64,000 nucleotides of DNA from CAYRFQ01 sp964423615 (lineage in GTDB: Bacteria; Planctomycetota; Planctomycetia; Gemmatales; Gemmataceae): the NCBI GenBank assembly GCA_964423615.1, contig CAYRFQ010000018.1, forward strand, positions 54,364 through 118,363. The letters run 5' to 3'. Every line of letters starts with the position of its first letter. Position 1 is the first letter of the stretch. Below the pieces are notes generated by a model, which worked only from the letters and a program-made list of their open reading frames with translations, did not search any database and was not told the origin of the DNA. A program made the translations under genes and the position numbers. Shown one piece after another: positions 1 to 8,622 of this stretch.

Positions 1-102
1 CTTGCTCAGTATGGGCACGTCTCGACGATCTTACTCGTCATTTTCGTAACAGTCTTCTTGCTCGAGCATCTGACCCAGCACATTAGGCGGAAATTGATTT
101 GA
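1..102 (+). CDS. phnE: Phosphonate ABC transporter permease, C-terminal end only
   Basis: The first 33 codons of the window, read in frame 1, end at a TGA ten bases before phnG. The peptide has a hydrophobic stretch (ILLVIFVTVFLLEHL) followed by a short basic tail ending in RRKLI. This is the usual last membrane helix and cytoplasmic end of PhnE-type permeases, which import phosphonates with PhnC and PhnD. The start lies outside the window. The family call rests on this short tail plus its position directly ahead of a C-P lyase operon, so it is likely but not certain. Confidence 0.6.
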   Translation, partial: LAQYGHVSTILLVIFVTVFLLEHLTQHIRRKLI

Positions 103-111
103 GGTCATTGG

Positions 112-603
112 ATGAATTCACACGAGAAAGAAGGGGATTGGCTCAACTTGCGAGACAAATGGATAACTGCACTCATGACACACCCCAAGGACAAAATCAT
201 CGAGCTGGGCAACCGGCTTGGAGAGCGTTACAAAGCCGAGCATCGAAAAGTTCCCAAAGCGGGTCTTGCGATGCTTCGCCTGCGGGAATCTGTGTTGGGG
301 GAGACCTTCAACTTGGGAGAGTTCCCTCTTTCGTCGGCCAAAGTTGTGCTGACTGCTTCGAACAGCAAAACAGCTGAAGGTGGTGCTTTGGTGATGGTCG
401 ATGACGCCAACTTGGCAGTGGCATTGGCCATATGTGATGCCGTCTTGGCGGCTCAATGGGAAGGTGCAGAAGAGGTGGCCGAGTTCGTCCGTGTGGGACT
501 TGGAAAGCTCGCCGAGGAGGAGAGTGAACGGGAACAAGTGTTGGCAAGCAGCAAAGTCAACTTTGCACTGCTGAACCAGGAAGGGGAGGAGGACGACGAA
601 TGA
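112..603 (+). CDS. phnG: C-P lyase core subunit PhnG
   Basis: PhnG is a core subunit of the PhnGHIJ complex, which with PhnI transfers alkylphosphonate onto the ribose of ATP. The 163-residue product matches the family in length. It carries the typical central block LRESVLGETFNLGEF, followed by a strand and helix pattern ending in ALAICDAV, about residues 55-115. The gene begins ten bases after the permease stop, and its stop overlaps the phnH start in an ATGA, so it is translationally coupled. The C-terminus is an acidic tail (EGEEDDE). Confidence 0.93.
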   Translation: MNSHEKEGDWLNLRDKWITALMTHPKDKIIELGNRLGERYKAEHRKVPKAGLAMLRLRESVLGETFNLGEFPLSSAKVVLTASNSKTAEGGALVMVDDANLAVALAICDAVLAAQWEGAEEVAEFVRVGLGKLAEEESEREQVLASSKVNFALLNQEGEEDDE

Positions 604-1205
604 TCTCCCTCGATGCCATATGGATGCCGGAGACGCAACAGCGAATCTTTCGTAAGGTCCTCCGGGCCATGAGCTACCCAGGGCGACTCGTCGATTTCGA
701 GGCGGAATTGGATGCCGCACCAGCGATGGTCGGAATGTTAGCGTGTTTGTTAGATGCCACGACGACTTTCTGTGATCTCGATGAGTTGCTTCCTTCACAG
801 ACTATAGAGTTGCTAGAAACACAGGTCGCAAATCCGAACGAGGCAGAATTTGTTTTGGGAGATGCGACACGTGAACCTCCCGAAACGTTTCGGCCGAAGC
901 TGGGAGACATCTATCAACCCCATCGAGGAGCTACAGTTGTTCTCGTGTGTGAACGCCTGGGAAAAGGTCAGAGCGTAGTGAGGTGTACTGGACCAGGGGT
1001 TAATGGAACGGAAGAGGTCTGTGTGTTAGGAATACATCAACGATGGTTCGATGCTCGGGAGCGTTGGGTGAGTCATTTCCCGATGGGTGTTGATATGTTG
1101 CTTTGTGATAACGCTCGAGTTGTTGGACTCCCAAGGACCACTTGCTTGGAATATCAAGAGAAGAAAGGCTCCACAAATGGGGTACGTCGCGATTCAAGGT
1201 GGTGA
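600..1205 (+). CDS. phnH: C-P lyase core subunit PhnH
   Basis: PhnH is a PLP-transferase-like fold subunit without known catalysis of its own that dimerises in the C-P lyase core. The product has 201 residues, near the family length. It shows the expected N-terminal FRKVLRAMSYPGR block and the C-terminal FPMGVDMLLCD...GLPRTT block. The ATG at 600 overlaps the phnG stop. The 3-prime end runs 29 bases into phnI, an unusually long overlap that adds a charged tail (KKGSTNGVRRDSRW) beyond the conserved GLPRTT. Confidence 0.92.
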   Translation: MISLDAIWMPETQQRIFRKVLRAMSYPGRLVDFEAELDAAPAMVGMLACLLDATTTFCDLDELLPSQTIELLETQVANPNEAEFVLGDATREPPETFRPKLGDIYQPHRGATVVLVCERLGKGQSVVRCTGPGVNGTEEVCVLGIHQRWFDARERWVSHFPMGVDMLLCDNARVVGLPRTTCLEYQEKKGSTNGVRRDSRW

Positions 1206-2298
1206 ACAGGCCATCGCCCAGGCAGCTCAGTTGATGACGCGAATTCGCACCCAAGGTGCTGAAAACGGGGAACTGCCAATATCCCTGGAGGCTATCCAAC
1301 ACCAACTTCACTTCTTGTTGAGTGTCGTTCTGAGCGAAGGGGGACTCTATGATCCACAACTCGCAGCCCTCGCGATCAAGCAATCGGTAGGTGACCCGTT
1401 GGAAGCTGCGTTTTACGTGCGGGCGTACCGATGTACTCGATCTCGTATCCTGGAGACGCCACCGCAGGACACAAGTAAAATGCGGTTGATCCGACGGATT
1501 AGTGCAGCATTCAAGGAAGTCCCAGGAGGTCAGATGCTTGGCCCGACTCCGGATTATACCCAACGACTGTTCAATCTCGAATTGATCGATGAAACTCCCG
1601 AAGCCTTCCGCGAGGCTTTTCGGAAGTCTCTACCGCAAAGTGATCTTGATGACTTTCCGACAAATGTCCCGAAGGTCATCGACTTCCTCCGGCAGCAAGG
1701 ACTCGTCGCACCTTTATCCCCGTCAGACGATGACCCTTTCGACATCACTCGACAGCCGATAATATTCCCGTTGCCCAGATCAGGGATGCTGTCGATCATG
1801 AGCCGAGCGAACACCGGTTCGATCTTGGCGATGGCCTATTCGAACATGCGAGGGTATGGAACCGTCCATCCGACAGTCGCGGAACTCCGGGTGGGGTATC
1901 TGCCAGTCGAACTACCTCATCCCGTCACAAGTGAACCGACACAAGTCGGGGAAGTGTTGATGACAGAGTGTGAAATCGTCTCGTCCTACGAGGCAGAGGA
2001 CGACAAGAAACCGATGTTCCAGCTCGGCTATGGTGCCTGCTTCGGCCACAACGAATCGAAGGCCATCAGCATGGCGATACTCGACCGAGCGTTGCAGCAT
2101 GGTATAAAGCATGGTCCGAATGCTCCTTCCGAGGATCCGGAGTTTGTTTTGTTGCATATTGATGGAGTGGATTCGATGGGATTCTGTGTCCATTACAAGA
2201 TGCCTCATTATGTCACTTTTCAATCGAACCTAGATCGACTCAGGGCGACTCAGGAAAAACACCAGGAGCAACCGAATACTGAAGAGGTGGTGATGTGA
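1177..2298 (+). CDS. phnI: C-P lyase core subunit PhnI
   Basis: PhnI is the nucleosidase-like subunit that displaces adenine from ATP with alkylphosphonate, aided by PhnG, H and L. The start chosen is the ATG at 1177, giving MGYVAIQGGEQAI, the conserved family N-terminus, and a 373-residue protein. An upstream in-frame ATG at 1087 lies inside phnH and would add 30 unrelated residues. Typical blocks include GGLYDPQLAALAIKQ near residue 58, MLSIMSRANTGSILAMAYSN near residue 205, and YGACFGHNESKAISMAILD near residue 285. It overlaps phnH by 29 bases and phnJ by four. Confidence 0.94.
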   Translation: MGYVAIQGGEQAIAQAAQLMTRIRTQGAENGELPISLEAIQHQLHFLLSVVLSEGGLYDPQLAALAIKQSVGDPLEAAFYVRAYRCTRSRILETPPQDTSKMRLIRRISAAFKEVPGGQMLGPTPDYTQRLFNLELIDETPEAFREAFRKSLPQSDLDDFPTNVPKVIDFLRQQGLVAPLSPSDDDPFDITRQPIIFPLPRSGMLSIMSRANTGSILAMAYSNMRGYGTVHPTVAELRVGYLPVELPHPVTSEPTQVGEVLMTECEIVSSYEAEDDKKPMFQLGYGACFGHNESKAISMAILDRALQHGIKHGPNAPSEDPEFVLLHIDGVDSMGFCVHYKMPHYVTFQSNLDRLRATQEKHQEQPNTEEVVM

Positions 2299-3176
2299 AT
2301 CCCAATGGTCAACAACACGAACGTGGCTATGAGTTCGGATTGCTCGACCAGGACGCCAAGAAGGAGGTCCGCCGGGCATGTCTCAAGGCCGTCTGTATCC
2401 CTGGATACCAGGTACCGTTTGCATCAAGGGAGATGCCGATTGCTCGAGGGTTTGGGACCGGAGGATTGCAGATCACGTTGTCCCTCATTGGTCCCGACGA
2501 CTGTCTGAAGGTCATAGACCAGGGGACGGATGATTCAGTCAACGCTTGTAACATTGGGAAACTCGTTCGGAGAGTGTGTCCTGGTGTCACGTCAACGATC
2601 CAAACGTCTGAAGCCACGATTGTCCAGACTAGACACCGTATTCCCGAAACCCCATTGACCGAAGGACAACTCCTTGTCCTTCAGGTCCCGTACCCCGACC
2701 CTCTGACGTATGTGGAATCCGAGGAAGCTAAACGGGTGAGGATGCACGGAGAAGCGGATTACGCCCGGTTGTACGTTAAGCTCTACGAGGACATCGTACA
2801 GTTCGACGAGATCACTCTAAGTCATCGGTACCCAACGCAGATTCATACTCACTACATCATTGACCCGACGCCGATTCCTCGATGGGATGTGCCAAAGTTT
2901 CATCAGTGTCCTTGGCTGAACCTGTTTGGAGCCGGTCGAGAAAAAAAGATCTATGCTGTCCCCCCCTACACTGACGCGCACCCACTGGAGTTCGAGGACG
3001 TGGCCTTTCGAGTGGAAACTTTCACGACGTCCAGGGGAGAACGGATTCAGTGTGTTCGCTGCGGGAGTGTGGATACCTTCCTGGATGAAATCTACTTGAA
3101 CGACGGCACTCGAAAGTGGGCCTGTAGTGACACCGAATATTGTGACAAGCAGATGTCAATTCATGAGGAGCTGTGA
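2295..3176 (+). CDS. phnJ: Alpha-D-ribose 1-methylphosphonate 5-phosphate C-P lyase PhnJ
   Basis: PhnJ is the radical SAM enzyme that cleaves the carbon-phosphorus bond, releasing the alkane and a ribose cyclic phosphate. The 293-residue product carries the diagnostic C-terminal cysteine set at about residues 253, 256, 277 and 283 (CVRC, WACSDTEYC). In the family the first three hold the 4Fe-4S cluster and the last forms the thiyl radical. Other hallmarks are GYQVPFASREMP, VIQTRHRIPETPL and FGAGREKKIYAVPPYT. The start is a GTG at 2295 overlapping the phnI stop. All catalytic cysteines are present, so the enzyme looks intact. Confidence 0.96.
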   Translation: MNPNGQQHERGYEFGLLDQDAKKEVRRACLKAVCIPGYQVPFASREMPIARGFGTGGLQITLSLIGPDDCLKVIDQGTDDSVNACNIGKLVRRVCPGVTSTIQTSEATIVQTRHRIPETPLTEGQLLVLQVPYPDPLTYVESEEAKRVRMHGEADYARLYVKLYEDIVQFDEITLSHRYPTQIHTHYIIDPTPIPRWDVPKFHQCPWLNLFGAGREKKIYAVPPYTDAHPLEFEDVAFRVETFTTSRGERIQCVRCGSVDTFLDEIYLNDGTRKWACSDTEYCDKQMSIHEEL

Positions 3177-3177
3177 C

Positions 3178-4005
3178 ATGGAGACAGTACTCGCAGTCCA
3201 GGACCTCACCAAGGTGTATGGTAAAGGGTGCCGTCGGTGTCTCGTCGACACCGGTCCCAAAGCAGAGAGCAATCTTTGTCCTCACTGCAATTGTGTTGTG
3301 GCCCTCAACCGAGTGTCGTTCACACTCGATCGTGGTGAGATACTCGGAATCATGGGTGAGTCGGGAAGTGGAAAATCCACTCTCTTGAAGTTACTGTACA
3401 TGGCAGAGCCTGTGACGTCGGGAACCGCGAAATGGTTTGGTGAAGAAGAGGTCGATCTTCTGTCTCTGAATCCAAGGGAAGCTCGCAGGTTCCGTGACAA
3501 ACATTTTGGAGTGGTTCACCAGAACCCCATGCTTGGCCTCAACTTCCGAATCACAGCTGGCGGAAACGTCGCCGAACGATTACTCGCAAGCGGGAACTAT
3601 AACTATCAAAACATCCGCCAACGAGCCTTGTCACTCCTCGAACGGACCAACGTTCCAGCCTATTGGATGGACCAGCTTCCGACCAAGTTTTCAGGAGGTA
3701 TGCAGCAACGCGTCCAAATTGCCAAAGCCCTGGCCACTGAACCACCGTTGCTGTTGTTGGACGAGGTGACGACAGGACTGGACCTGTCAGTCCAGGCGAG
3801 GATCCTCGACCTGATCCTTGATCTGCATCAACAATACAGACTGTCGATGATCATTGTCACCCATGACATTGGAGTAGTTCGATTACTCGCGAGTCAGACA
3901 CTTGTGATGAGGCATGGACAAGTCGTCGAATCGGGATTGACCGACCAGATACTGGAAGACCCACACCACCCTTACACTCAGGAACTAATTAGCGCAGCTC
4001 TGTAA
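3178..4005 (+). CDS. phnK: C-P lyase ABC protein PhnK with a zinc-knuckle-like insert
   Basis: PhnK is an ABC-ATPase-like subunit that binds the PhnGHIJ core; it is not a transporter. The ATG at 3178, one base after the phnJ stop, gives 275 residues. Walker A (GESGSGKST), the signature FSGGMQQRVQIAKAL, Walker B (LLLLDEVTTGLDLS) and the switch histidine (IIVTHDIG) are all intact. An insert near residues 15-40 holds two CxxC pairs (CRRC and CPHC), absent from the E. coli protein as I recall it and suggestive of a small metal-binding knuckle between the first beta strands. The stop TAA shares its last base with the phnL start. Confidence 0.93.
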   Translation: METVLAVQDLTKVYGKGCRRCLVDTGPKAESNLCPHCNCVVALNRVSFTLDRGEILGIMGESGSGKSTLLKLLYMAEPVTSGTAKWFGEEEVDLLSLNPREARRFRDKHFGVVHQNPMLGLNFRITAGGNVAERLLASGNYNYQNIRQRALSLLERTNVPAYWMDQLPTKFSGGMQQRVQIAKALATEPPLLLLDEVTTGLDLSVQARILDLILDLHQQYRLSMIIVTHDIGVVRLLASQTLVMRHGQVVESGLTDQILEDPHHPYTQELISAAL

Positions 4006-4703
4006 TGTCATCGACCCTCCAAATCATCGGTTTGGGTAAACAGTTTGTGTTGCACGAACGAGGTGTGACCATTCAAGCTTTCTCCGACGTGAGCTTCGAG
4101 GCAGCTCCGGGCGCATTCACGGGGTTGGTAGGTGCGTCTGGTTCGGGAAAGTCGAGTTTGCTCAAGTGCATCTATCGTACGTACCTCCCGGACGCCGGAC
4201 AGCTCGTATATCGGTCGTCTAACGGAGTGATCGACCTCGCTTCGGTGGCCCCTTCGGTCATTCTTGAACTTCGTCGCAACGAAATCCGTTTCGTAAGCCA
4301 GTTTTTGACCATACCTCCACGACAAAGCACGATCGATGTCGTGGCCAAGCCCCTGTTGTCATTGGGTCATCAGAAAAAGCCAGCTCGAGAGATGGCCAGG
4401 GAGATGCTGCAGCGAGTGGGATTGCAAGTCGATCTCTGGAACGTGTCGCCGTACACTTTTTCGGGGGGTGAACGTCAGCTGGTAAACATCGCGATGGCGT
4501 TGATCGTCCCGGCAAAGTTATTGCTCCTGGACGAGCCAACGGCGAGTCTCGACGCGAAGTCAAAAGAGAAAGTATTGCAGGTCATCGAGCAACTGAAGGA
4601 CAACGGAGTCACGCTGATCGGTGTCTTCCACGACCAGACGATTGTGGAACGATTGGCTGACGTTACAATCCACTTTCGGGGAGGCGTCCAACTTGCCAGC
4701 TGA
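4005..4703 (+). CDS. phnL: C-P lyase ABC protein PhnL
   Basis: PhnL is the second ABC-type subunit of the pathway, needed with PhnGHI for loading alkylphosphonate onto ATP. The product has 232 residues. It shows Walker A (GASGSGKSS), the signature FSGGERQLVNIAMAL, Walker B (LLLLDEPTASLD) and the H-loop GVFHDQ. The start ATG at 4005 overlaps the phnK stop by one base. The separate motif sets and lengths of PhnK and PhnL agree with the usual pair in C-P lyase operons. Confidence 0.93.
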   Translation: MSSTLQIIGLGKQFVLHERGVTIQAFSDVSFEAAPGAFTGLVGASGSGKSSLLKCIYRTYLPDAGQLVYRSSNGVIDLASVAPSVILELRRNEIRFVSQFLTIPPRQSTIDVVAKPLLSLGHQKKPAREMAREMLQRVGLQVDLWNVSPYTFSGGERQLVNIAMALIVPAKLLLLDEPTASLDAKSKEKVLQVIEQLKDNGVTLIGVFHDQTIVERLADVTIHFRGGVQLAS

Positions 4704-4704
4704 A

Positions 4705-5874
4705 ATGGGAGCCGACGACGGACTGTATCTCACGCGAGCCAAGCTGATCCTGGCCGATCAGGTTGTCAACGATGGAGCGCTGTTGGTGGACGGAACCGAG
4801 ATTAGCGAGATCTGTCCCAACTCCCGCCCGGTAGGGGTTCCCGAACTGGACCTCAATGGTCAGTATCTGCTTCCTGGGATGGTCGATTTGCACAGCGACA
4901 CGATCGAGGGAGTCGTCGAGCCACGCCCGGGCGTCGGACTGCCGCTGCCATTTGCTGTAGCTCAAATGGATCGTCGGACAGCCCATGTTGGCATCACGAC
5001 GATGTACCATTCTCTTTCGTTCACGGCAGGAGAGTTGGGGCCGAACTTTCTGGAACGGGCAACGGAGTTGGCTCGGACGATCGTGGTTTGTCGAGAGAGG
5101 TGTTTAGTCGACCATTGGGTGCATTGTCGGTATGAGATCACCGATGCCACCGCATTGTCCTATGTCGAACGGTTGATTGACGAGGGCGTTTGTTCGCTCG
5201 TGTCGCTGATGGATCACATGCCAATGGAAGGGCAGTTCCGTGATGACCTTCCGGGCTTCAAGGATTATCTGCAACGGAAGTACCGGTACACCGATGAGGA
5301 GTTCGCGACGCTCTACAAAATCAAGGAAGCGAACTGGAGCACGAACATGGCCCGTATGCGTCATCTGGCCGACAAAGCTCATTCGGCGAACGTACCTCTT
5401 GCGAGTCACGACGACGATACTCCTAAACGAGTACAACGGATGCAGGAGTTGGGTGTGAAGATATGCGAGTTCCCGATGAATGTCCCCACCGCTGAGTTCA
5501 TCGCCAAGGCCGGGTTGCATTCGCTGGTCGGAGCTCCGAACGTCTTTCGAGGTGGAAGCCAACGACACGACTACAAGGCTGCGGACTTTCTTGGTTTGGG
5601 ACATGTGGATTGCATGTGCAGCGATTATTCTCCCGAGACGATGCTCCCCGCGATCTTTCGGTTGGCACGCGAAAAAGTACTATCGCTCCCAGAGGCTACG
5701 AATACATCAACGAGGAATCCCGCACAAGCCGTTGGTCTGGATGACCGAGGAGAGTTACGAACGGGAGCACGGGCCGACATGCTCGCGGTCAGATTTGTGG
5801 GTGACCATCCGTTTGTGACGCATACGTGGGTTCGTGGGCGTGAAGTGTTTAGGGCAAGATATAGTAACATATGA
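4705..5874 (+). CDS. phnM: RPnTP diphosphatase PhnM
   Basis: PhnM is an amidohydrolase-fold enzyme that removes pyrophosphate from alpha-D-ribose 1-methylphosphonate 5-triphosphate, making the PhnJ substrate. The ATG at 4705, one base after the phnL stop, gives 389 residues, close to the E. coli length. The metal-site motif LHSDTIEG lies near residue 62, ASHDDDT near residue 235 and CSDYSPE near residue 307. It is the last gene of the operon. No phnN, phnO or phnP follows, so the cyclic phosphate made by PhnJ must be opened by an enzyme encoded elsewhere. Confidence 0.94.
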   Translation: MGADDGLYLTRAKLILADQVVNDGALLVDGTEISEICPNSRPVGVPELDLNGQYLLPGMVDLHSDTIEGVVEPRPGVGLPLPFAVAQMDRRTAHVGITTMYHSLSFTAGELGPNFLERATELARTIVVCRERCLVDHWVHCRYEITDATALSYVERLIDEGVCSLVSLMDHMPMEGQFRDDLPGFKDYLQRKYRYTDEEFATLYKIKEANWSTNMARMRHLADKAHSANVPLASHDDDTPKRVQRMQELGVKICEFPMNVPTAEFIAKAGLHSLVGAPNVFRGGSQRHDYKAADFLGLGHVDCMCSDYSPETMLPAIFRLAREKVLSLPEATNTSTRNPAQAVGLDDRGELRTGARADMLAVRFVGDHPFVTHTWVRGREVFRARYSNI

Positions 5875-6069
5875 AGTAGAGCGTGTTTGGGGTAGCTGAT
5901 GGAGTAAATGGTGAAAAGACCAGAACAAGGGCGGAGAATTCCAAACACCAACAAAAAGATCAAAACCAAAAATCCATAAGACGTCGATCCGTCCGAATCC
6001 AAAATCAAAACTGGCTAACTGCACACGGTTCTGCCTGTTACTTTTATAACTTTTGGAGATTCCCTTTCT

Positions 6070-8622
6070 GTGTCTCGCATTTCCTTGCCCATCGACGAAG
6101 TCCTCAACGGCATCAGGAACACCCTCAAGGAGCATAATTCGCTTGTGCTCCAGGCTCCAACCGGTGCGGGAAAAACAACCCGAGTTCCACCCACGCTCCT
6201 CGATGCTGAGTTTGCGGACACGGGACGTATCGTCATGCTCGAACCCCGGAGGCTGGCCGCGCGAGCTGCTGCTCGCCGGATGGCCTCCGAGCGAGGTGGG
6301 AGAGTGGGTGATGAGATCGGTTACCACGTTCGGTTTGACCGACAGTTCTCGAAGGACACCAAGGTCCTCGTTGTGACGCCGGGAATTCTGTTGCGAATGC
6401 TCCACACCGATCCCTTTCTGGAGTCGGTGGCTGTCATTCTGTTCGACGAGTTCCACGAACGAAATCTCGAGAGTGACTTGGCTCTCGGGATGGTGCGATT
6501 AATCCAGCAGACCGTGCGTCCCGAATTGCGAATGGTGGTCATGTCGGCAACTCTCGAAACGGAAGCTGTTGCCAAATATCTCGACCTGTGTCCCGTCATT
6601 ACCAGCGAAGGACGGCTGCATCCTGTCGAAGTGACCTATGAAGACTACCCTTCACGAATTCCGGTCGGAGAGGCCGTTGCGACAGTCGTCAAGCAGGCAC
6701 TCAAACGGACGGATGGAGACTTGCTCGTGTTCCTGCCAGGCGTCGGAGAAATTCGCCAGACGGAACGACACTTGGAGGGTGTTGCGAGTAAGTTGAATTT
6801 GCTGGTGTATCCGTTGTATGGCGATCTTCCGGCAGACAAACAGGACCTCGCTCTGCTTCCCCAGTCACAAAGAAAGGTGGTGCTCGCGACGAATGTGGCC
6901 GAAACGTCCGTGACTGTCGAAGGTGTGACGGGAGTAATTGACACTGGTCTCGAACGACAAATGGTCTTCGATCCGAGAGTGGGCTTGGACCGCTTGCTCC
7001 TCGGTCCCATCTCCCAAGCATCAGCAGACCAACGAAAAGGACGTGCAGGCCGAACACAACCAGGGATCTGTGTGCGAATCTGGAGTGAAGCCGGGCATCG
7101 ATTGCGTCCGCCTCGAACGTCCCCCGAAATTCAGAGGGTCGACCTTGCTGGTGCGGTTTTGCATCTGTTAAGTATTGGAGAGACAGACCTGGATCAATTC
7201 CCATGGTTGGAACCTCCACCTCCGGCAGCGGTCGAACAAGCCCACTCCCTCTTGGCACGTTTGGGAGCGGTCGCTGACAACTGCGTCACAGAACTCGGTC
7301 GGTTGATCGCTCGCTTGCCCGTTCACCCGAGGCTTGCAAGGTTGTTGATCGAAGGTCACCGACTCGGACATCCAAAGATTACCGCTCTGGCTGCCGCCTT
7401 ACTTTCGGAACGCGATCCGTTTCTGCGTGAGTCCCCAGGGACACCAGCTCACCAAGGTGTCCCCTCTCGGTCGGACCTCCTCGATCGGGTCGATGCCTTG
7501 GAAGAGTTCGACAAGACCGCAAGGGTCGAAACGCCAATCGGGACGTTAAATCGCGGTGCTGCGAATTTCCTGCTGCGAACGCGAGATCAACTGCTTCGCA
7601 CTGCTCGTGGACTATCTCGCGATGATGTTGCTCTGGTAGAACACATTCCGCCTGCCGACGAGGCGTTGTTGCGTGCCTTGGTGCCTGCTTTCTCAGATCG
7701 TCTTGCGCGACGCAAGGACCATCGAAACCCAAAAGCCACGATGGTCGGGGGACAGAGTGTTCAACTTGCGAAACAAAGTAACGTCGTCGACCCGGAACTT
7801 TTTCTGTGCCTCGATGTCGATGTCCAAAAGCGCGGGACTTTTGTGCGGATGGCGTCCGGCGTGCAAAAGGAATGGCTCCCGGAAGAGTGGCTCCAGACTA
7901 CGACCGACGTGTTTTTTGCCCCGGCAGCGAAACAGGTTGTGGCCCGGCGTGTCGTCCGATTTGATGACTTGATTTTGGAATCGGCTCCAGTTCAATTGCC
8001 GAAAGACAACGAAGTGGCCAAGGTTTTGTCCCAGGGCATTATTGAACAAAGTCATCTGCCCAAGGTCATTCCTCCCGAAGACTCCGATGCTGGCCGTTAT
8101 CTGCTCCGACTCCGATGTCTTCACGATTGGTTGCCTGATGCAGGGCTGCCAGCTTTCGGCGATGAAGATTTGGCGGAAGTGTTGGAGTGGTTGTGCGTTG
8201 GCTGTCGTTCGATGCAAGAAGTTCAGCGTGCGGATTGGTTAGGGGCAATCAAGGGAAAGCTGACTTACGAGCAGCAACAGCTGGTCGAGAACGAAGTTCC
8301 CGACCGATACCAGGTTCCTAGTGGAAGTCGACTCAAGTTGACGTATAAGGTGGGGCGTCCGCCAGTCTTGGCGGTGCGTATCCAGGAAGTCTTCGGGCTT
8401 CGCAAGACTCCAACCGTAGCGAAGGGGCGAGTGCCCATCGTGCTGCATTTGCTCGCACCAAACAATCGGCCACAACAGGTGACCGAAGACCTAGCGAGTT
8501 TTTGGGTAAACACCTATCCGAACGTCCGAAAGGATTTGAGGGGGCGATATCCCAAACATGCCTGGCCGGAAGATCCTCTGACTGCGACGCCGGAGAAGCG
8601 TCCACAGCGGAAGAAGTCGTGA
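6070..8622 (+). CDS. hrpB: DEAH-box ATP-dependent helicase, HrpB type
   Basis: The 850-residue product begins at a GTG (6070) giving MSRISLPIDEVL, the normal HrpB start. Motif I (APTGAGKTTRVP) is near residue 29, motif II (DEFHER) near 123, motif III (SATL) near 159, and motif VI (QRKGRAGR) near 320. HA2-type and HrpB C-terminal regions follow, ending in a basic tail. HrpB proteins are cytoplasmic RNA-helicase-like ATPases whose physiological role is poorly defined. A 195-base A-rich spacer separates it from phnM, so it is probably a separate transcription unit. Confidence 0.92.
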   Translation: MSRISLPIDEVLNGIRNTLKEHNSLVLQAPTGAGKTTRVPPTLLDAEFADTGRIVMLEPRRLAARAAARRMASERGGRVGDEIGYHVRFDRQFSKDTKVLVVTPGILLRMLHTDPFLESVAVILFDEFHERNLESDLALGMVRLIQQTVRPELRMVVMSATLETEAVAKYLDLCPVITSEGRLHPVEVTYEDYPSRIPVGEAVATVVKQALKRTDGDLLVFLPGVGEIRQTERHLEGVASKLNLLVYPLYGDLPADKQDLALLPQSQRKVVLATNVAETSVTVEGVTGVIDTGLERQMVFDPRVGLDRLLLGPISQASADQRKGRAGRTQPGICVRIWSEAGHRLRPPRTSPEIQRVDLAGAVLHLLSIGETDLDQFPWLEPPPPAAVEQAHSLLARLGAVADNCVTELGRLIARLPVHPRLARLLIEGHRLGHPKITALAAALLSERDPFLRESPGTPAHQGVPSRSDLLDRVDALEEFDKTARVETPIGTLNRGAANFLLRTRDQLLRTARGLSRDDVALVEHIPPADEALLRALVPAFSDRLARRKDHRNPKATMVGGQSVQLAKQSNVVDPELFLCLDVDVQKRGTFVRMASGVQKEWLPEEWLQTTTDVFFAPAAKQVVARRVVRFDDLILESAPVQLPKDNEVAKVLSQGIIEQSHLPKVIPPEDSDAGRYLLRLRCLHDWLPDAGLPAFGDEDLAEVLEWLCVGCRSMQEVQRADWLGAIKGKLTYEQQQLVENEVPDRYQVPSGSRLKLTYKVGRPPVLAVRIQEVFGLRKTPTVAKGRVPIVLHLLAPNNRPQQVTEDLASFWVNTYPNVRKDLRGRYPKHAWPEDPLTATPEKRPQRKKS

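Noticed and set aside
118..798. Long minus-strand frame opposite phnG and phnH
   Set aside because: It is the shadow of two well-recognised overlapping genes and encodes no known domain.
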